DNA of 9,420 nucleotides from an uncultured Haloferula sp. (GTDB taxonomy: Bacteria; Verrucomicrobiota; Verrucomicrobiae; Verrucomicrobiales; Akkermansiaceae): positions 1 through 9,420 of the forward strand of contig CAMLOZ010000097.1 in NCBI GenBank assembly GCA_946481625.1, written 5' to 3'. Shown here in pieces: positions 6,420 to 9,420 of this stretch; positions within the stretch are counted from its first letter, which is position 1, and every line of letters begins with the position of its first letter. Both the position numbers and the translations under genes were made by a program. The notes beneath the pieces were generated by a model. That model did not search any database and was not told where the DNA came from. It worked only from the letters and a program-made list of their open reading frames with translations.

Positions 6420-7982
6420 ATGGACTTTGAGACAACTTTCCCGGTTCGTTATTGGATCAACTTGGGACGTCGTGCCGACCGGCGGGCGAAGATGGAAGCC
6501 CGCTTTGATCAGGCTGGACTCACCGTCGAGCGGTTCCCCGCCGTCGATGCGAAGTTCGTCCGCCGCATGGCCTTGGAGAGAAACAAGGAGAAGATGCCCG
6601 GAGACTCCTGCGACGGGGTCCGGGGTTATGAAAATGCCGGTCGGTATGCGCTGGCCTTGAGCCAGCGTCTGGCGATCCGTCGCGCGAAACACGCTGGCGC
6701 GTCCGCGGTGTTGATCTTCGAGGATGACGCCATCCTTCATCCGAATTTCAACGCCTTGATCGCCGCATTGGAACTCCCGGAAAACTGGGGCATCTGCTAT
6801 CTCGGCTGTGCCCATCTTGCCCCTCCCGCGCCGGCCGCGCCGGGTGTTGTCCGCGTCAACTATGCGGTGGATACCCACGCCTTTGCCGTCCGTGCCCCCT
6901 ATTTCGACCGGGTCATGCAGGCTCTGGACGCGCACGGCAAGGAAACGCCTTCCCATCCGCTCGCCTCGGATCGCTTCCTCGCCGCTCTCCATCGGGAAAT
7001 TCCAACCTACGCCTTCTTTCCGAACCTGGCATGGCAAGCCGAGGAATTGTCCGATCTAACCGGCAGCCGCTACACCCTCTACCGCCGCGGGGGAACCCAA
7101 GGGCACCAGAACCACATCGTTGAGGCAACCTTCGCCGCAATGCTGGGTGGCGGTGCCGGCGTTCCCGCGCAGAAGCCCTCCAGCCTCGGACTGCTGTTCC
7201 TGACCAGAGGCGATGTTCATCATCCCGGGATCTGGCGGGAGTTCGTCGACCAGGCTCCCTCCCGGGTCAAGGTGTTCAATCATCCCAAGGTGGAGCGACA
7301 GGCCCCGGGCACTTTCCTGGAGGGGACGGAGATCGCGGAACGACATGAAACCTGGTGGGGGTCCATCTCCTTGGTCAATGCGACCTTGGCCCTCCTGAGG
7401 GAAGCTCTTCAGGACCCGGACCTCACCCACTTCGTGCTTCTTTCGGAAAGTTGCGTCCCCGTTTATCCGCTGACGTGGATCCTCCAGCATCTCGACTGCA
7501 ACCCCAAGTCGCGGTTCTGGCATTGCCCCTTGGAGAAAGCGACGCCGCTGCAGCGCTCGCGCGCCGCGGCCATTCCCGGGATTCCGGGACGTTGCTGGCA
7601 CTTCCAATCGCAGTGGTGGCTGCTTGACCGGACCGCCGCCGAGTGGGTCTCCCGCGCGGACTTCACCGGTATCTTCTCGCGGATGCCCATCCCGGATGAA
7701 GCTTACTTCGCAACCGTCCTTTCCTTGTTGGGGTATCCCTTGGCCGACCGGGTGGTGGATCGCCCGATCACCTGGACCCATTGGGAATCCGATGTGGGGC
7801 GTCCAACCGAATTCATGCGCGTCAAACGCGAAACAATCTCGGAGATCTTGGATTCAGGGGCTTGGTTCGCCCGCAAGTTTCCGTCCGGCTCCGATATCGG
7901 CAGCTTCGGCTTGCATCGGAGCGGTGCCGAACCGCCGGCTCCTCCGGCACCAAGGCGTTTAAGCACTGCGGAAGCGGTGTGA
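6420..7982 (+). CDS. Fusion glycosyltransferase: family-25-type plus Core-2/I-branching type
   Basis: A 520-residue protein with two enzyme domains. Residues 9-230 match the LPS-type family 25 pattern: VRYWINLGRRADRRAKM at the start, FPAVDA, a CALA-like GRYALALSQRLAIRRA helix, and VLIFEDDAI with the E101-D102-D103 metal motif. A glycine/proline linker (about 240-254) leads to a second domain opening LGLLFLTRGDVHHPGIW (256 on). This carries WWGSISLVNATLALLREAL, VLLSESCVPVYPL (340-350), QSQWWLLDR and IPDEAYFATVL (PDE at 425-427), the wording of Core-2/I-branching (GT14-type) enzymes. No membrane helix or signal peptide is present, so it should be cytoplasmic. The likely job is building a branched surface glycan. 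The last 20 residues are Pro/Ala-rich and look tacked on; they end beside the B' relic on the other strand. Confidence 0.85.
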   Translation: MDFETTFPVRYWINLGRRADRRAKMEARFDQAGLTVERFPAVDAKFVRRMALERNKEKMPGDSCDGVRGYENAGRYALALSQRLAIRRAKHAGASAVLIFEDDAILHPNFNALIAALELPENWGICYLGCAHLAPPAPAAPGVVRVNYAVDTHAFAVRAPYFDRVMQALDAHGKETPSHPLASDRFLAALHREIPTYAFFPNLAWQAEELSDLTGSRYTLYRRGGTQGHQNHIVEATFAAMLGGGAGVPAQKPSSLGLLFLTRGDVHHPGIWREFVDQAPSRVKVFNHPKVERQAPGTFLEGTEIAERHETWWGSISLVNATLALLREALQDPDLTHFVLLSESCVPVYPLTWILQHLDCNPKSRFWHCPLEKATPLQRSRAAAIPGIPGRCWHFQSQWWLLDRTAAEWVSRADFTGIFSRMPIPDEAYFATVLSLLGYPLADRVVDRPITWTHWESDVGRPTEFMRVKRETISEILDSGAWFARKFPSGSDIGSFGLHRSGAEPPAPPAPRRLSTAEAV

Positions 7983-8116
7983 CCCGGCTTCGAGCGGACA
8001 TACCCTGTCCACAGCTCGGCCGTCCGAGCCTCGGTCGTCCAGGCAAGCCACCTTCAAAGGGAGAGCCATCCGGCGTCTTCGCTGCGGCGGCTCTTGTCGG
8101 ATCCCGACGGGTTCAT
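7983..8116 (-). pseudogene. B' relic: frameshifted and truncated copy of gene B
   Basis: On the minus strand an ATG at 8114-8116 lies three bases after the A' stop, exactly as at the intact A/B junction. It reads MNPSGSDKSRRSEDAGWLSL and then meets TGA at 8054-8056. The start matches gene B's MLSISDHGRRSEDPGWSPLK. One extra base near 8058 shifts the frame; in the next frame it continues LKVACLDDRG, against LKVGCLEKRG in B. Similarity fades after that, and the end of the glycosyltransferase gene on the other strand occupies the place of the rest. The short product could still be made (20 residues), but the gene B function is lost here. Confidence 0.7.
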
Positions 8117-8119
8117 ACC

Positions 8120-9274
8120 TTATTTCACCAGTCCACCCGTCGCGGCGGCCAATTGCGGATTCTTGATCTGCGCTTGCCAGCCTCTCGCTGCTTCCTTGTC
8201 TCCCAAGCGCAGCGAAACCTCCACGAGCGAACTGGCCATGAAGTCCACCTGGGTCTGGCTCAGATCTCCCGTGTTGCTCGTCATCCAAGCGCTGGCCGCG
8301 TCCAGGTCCCGTTCCGCCCAGATCCCCACCGCGGAGCCGAAGAGTCTTGCCGGGGCTTGGCCCTCTCCCGCCCGAAGATGATCGAGAATCTCCACGGGAT
8401 GACGCGAGACCAGCGAATTCATCGCCGTGTAGGCAGCCTGCGTCCATTCACGGGACACCGGGACCTGATCGAATTTGGCGGAAGTGAACTCTTCCAGCGC
8501 CTGCTTGGAGTCCACTCCTGACGCCAAGCTGAGATAGGAATACTTCGCAATATCAAGTGCTTCCCTTTCGGCGGGAGTTGTCGCCTGTTTGGCCAGGTTC
8601 CGGAAGTATGACAGGTCATCCTTGACCACCCCGGCTTTGAATTCGCGGGATCCTTCCATGAGGTCCAAGTGCCTGCCGATCCCGCTGCCGAAGGCCGCGG
8701 CTTCGTCGCTTTTCAGGGCGAGCACGGATCTGCCATCCATGCCGCAGCCTTTCAACCCTTGCGAATTGAGAGCACAGGAAATTCCCGACAGGGCGACGTT
8801 TTTCTCCTCGCCGGTCGCAAGGGCCTCCGATGCCTCGAACGCCCGCTTCACCGGGATCGAGGGGTTGCCGAATAAGTGGGCGATCAGGAAGGTTCTCCGC
8901 TGGCCGTAACCCATCTTGGTGGTTACCAGTTCGAACCCGAGGTCAAACTGACCCGAGTCGCAAAGGTCCTTCAGCAACCATTGGAGTGCGATATCCTTCT
9001 CGCTTTGCGTGAGGGCGCTCTCCTCGATCCGTTTCCAAGCCTCCGCATGGTTCCCTCCGGCAGCGCTGAGAAAACCCCGTGTTTGCTCCGGCATGGGATC
9101 GCCGCGCACGCTGCTTCGGGCCTCGGAGCGGCTTCTTCCGGCACCGCTGACGGGGAACCCGCCTTGCTCCTCATCGGGTTGCCGGTCCTCGCGCGTGACG
9201 ACAAGGTTGAGCGAACCGGCAGTGATTGCTCCCAGGGCAAACCCGATCAAGGAGTGTCGATTGACCGCTTTCAT
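8120..9274 (-). CDS. Cassette gene A': paralogue of the membrane-anchored helical-repeat protein
   Basis: A 384-residue protein with an intact frame, a paralogue of the protein at 3518-4693. It has an N-terminal membrane helix (about 8-26, SLIGFALGAITAGSLNLVV), a polar linker and the same helical region. FDLGFELVTTK, LFGNPSIPVKRAFEA, FGSGIGRH, LMEGSREFKAGVV, LFGSAVGIWA and RDLDAASAW align without gaps against the other copy. The last residues GGLVK and the stop sit at the conserved A/B junction. The start ATG at 9274 has a ribosome binding site GGAGG four bases upstream. It follows the end of C' by 42 bases, the same spacing as C to A (45). Retention of an open frame while its partner B' decayed suggests A' is still under selection or the B' loss is recent. 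Confidence 0.82.
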   Translation of the reverse strand: MKAVNRHSLIGFALGAITAGSLNLVVTREDRQPDEEQGGFPVSGAGRSRSEARSSVRGDPMPEQTRGFLSAAGGNHAEAWKRIEESALTQSEKDIALQWLLKDLCDSGQFDLGFELVTTKMGYGQRRTFLIAHLFGNPSIPVKRAFEASEALATGEEKNVALSGISCALNSQGLKGCGMDGRSVLALKSDEAAAFGSGIGRHLDLMEGSREFKAGVVKDDLSYFRNLAKQATTPAEREALDIAKYSYLSLASGVDSKQALEEFTSAKFDQVPVSREWTQAAYTAMNSLVSRHPVEILDHLRAGEGQAPARLFGSAVGIWAERDLDAASAWMTSNTGDLSQTQVDFMASSLVEVSLRLGDKEAARGWQAQIKNPQLAAATGGLVK

Positions 9275-9278
9275 CTAG

Positions 9279-9283
9279 CCTCC
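9279..9283 (-). promoter_or_regulatory. Ribosome binding site of gene A'
   Basis: GGAGG on the minus strand, four bases before the ATG at 9274. The equivalent position before gene A has no such motif, so A' may be translated more efficiently. Confidence 0.55.
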
Positions 9284-9316
9284 GGGTGGTGTCCTTCCCG
9301 CGTGTCTCAGGAGAAC

Positions 9317-9420
9317 TTAGAGGCACGAAAAAGTCCAGTCCAGCCCCGCGAGAAACACGTTGTATTTGGCACCCGAACTGTGCGAGGCCTCGATTTGGGT
9401 GACCACCCCGCTCCGGAGTT
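9317..9420 (-). CDS. Cassette gene C' (C-terminal 33 residues only): paralogue of the Tat-exported protein
   Basis: The last 33 codons of a minus-strand gene that enters from beyond the right edge. It reads LRSGVVTQIEASHSSGAKYN then VFLAGLDWTFSCL and TAA. Against gene C's end (LHNGMIVQIEAVHGPSG then ASVNIPVSGLDWAFVCE) about half the residues match with one gap, including QIEA, GLDW and the near-terminal Cys. Position (42 bases upstream of A') and strand match the first cassette. Its signal peptide lies outside the window. Confidence 0.7.
   Translation of the reverse strand, partial: LRSGVVTQIEASHSSGAKYNVFLAGLDWTFSCL

Larger units (their letters stand above)
7983..9420. repeat. Second, diverged copy of the C-A-B cassette
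   Basis: This span holds C', A' and B' in the order and orientation of C, A and B at 2963-5407. The similarity is visible in protein and, in blocks, in DNA (for example CCGATCCCGCTGCCGAAGG within both A genes). The glycosyltransferase pair separates the copies. Confidence 0.75.

Noticed and set aside
5757..7037. 426-residue minus-strand frame beneath the glycosyltransferases
   Set aside because: It lies opposite two clearly recognisable glycosyltransferase genes; its composition is that of a reverse-strand shadow.
7781..8521. 246-residue + strand frame across the end of the fusion gene and into A'
   Set aside because: It overlaps two better supported genes and reads as shadow sequence rich in Arg and Ser.

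Overview
GC-rich bacterial DNA with tightly packed genes. No rRNA, tRNA, CRISPR array or transposase is visible. The best guess for the source is a member of the Verrucomicrobiota (Luteolibacter/Haloferula-like). This is an inference from the style of the membrane-anchored Ala/Trp-rich helical proteins, the GCGGCTTCCAGCCGC-type intergenic hairpin repeat and the GC-rich codon use. No marker gene is present to prove it.

Left part (1-2860, + strand): a 5'-truncated membrane-anchored protein that looks like a zinc metallopeptidase-type protein without its zinc site; a 66-bp tandem repeat with a perfect hairpin in each copy; then a probable operon of a proline-rich single-pass membrane protein of unknown function, a MarC-family six-helix membrane protein and an acylphosphatase. 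The last two overlap by four bases. A short gap with three hairpins (2863-2965) separates this operon from a convergent minus-strand operon.

Middle and right part (2963-9420): the notable region. A minus-strand three-gene cassette, here called C-A-B, occupies 5407 to 2963: C is a Tat-exported protein, A a membrane-anchored helical-repeat protein, B a small protein that starts three bases after the A stop. A second, diverged copy lies at 9420 to 7983 in the same order and on the same strand: C' (only its C-terminus is in the window), A' (intact) and B' (a frameshifted, truncated relic). None of the three families has a function I recognise.

Between the two cassettes, on the + strand, lie two glycosyltransferase genes (5688-7982). 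One is a single-domain GT-A-type enzyme with a DAD motif. The other is a fusion of a family-25-type and a Core-2/I-branching (family-14-type) glycosyltransferase. They diverge from C across a 280-base regulatory gap that holds a GATGTGAC dyad and a strong hairpin, and they converge on B'/A'.

One reading is that the cassette makes a folded, Tat-exported surface or periplasmic protein (C) with a dedicated envelope partner (A) and a cytoplasmic accessory (B), and that the glycosyltransferases modify the cell surface or the exported product. That functional link is inference from position only.
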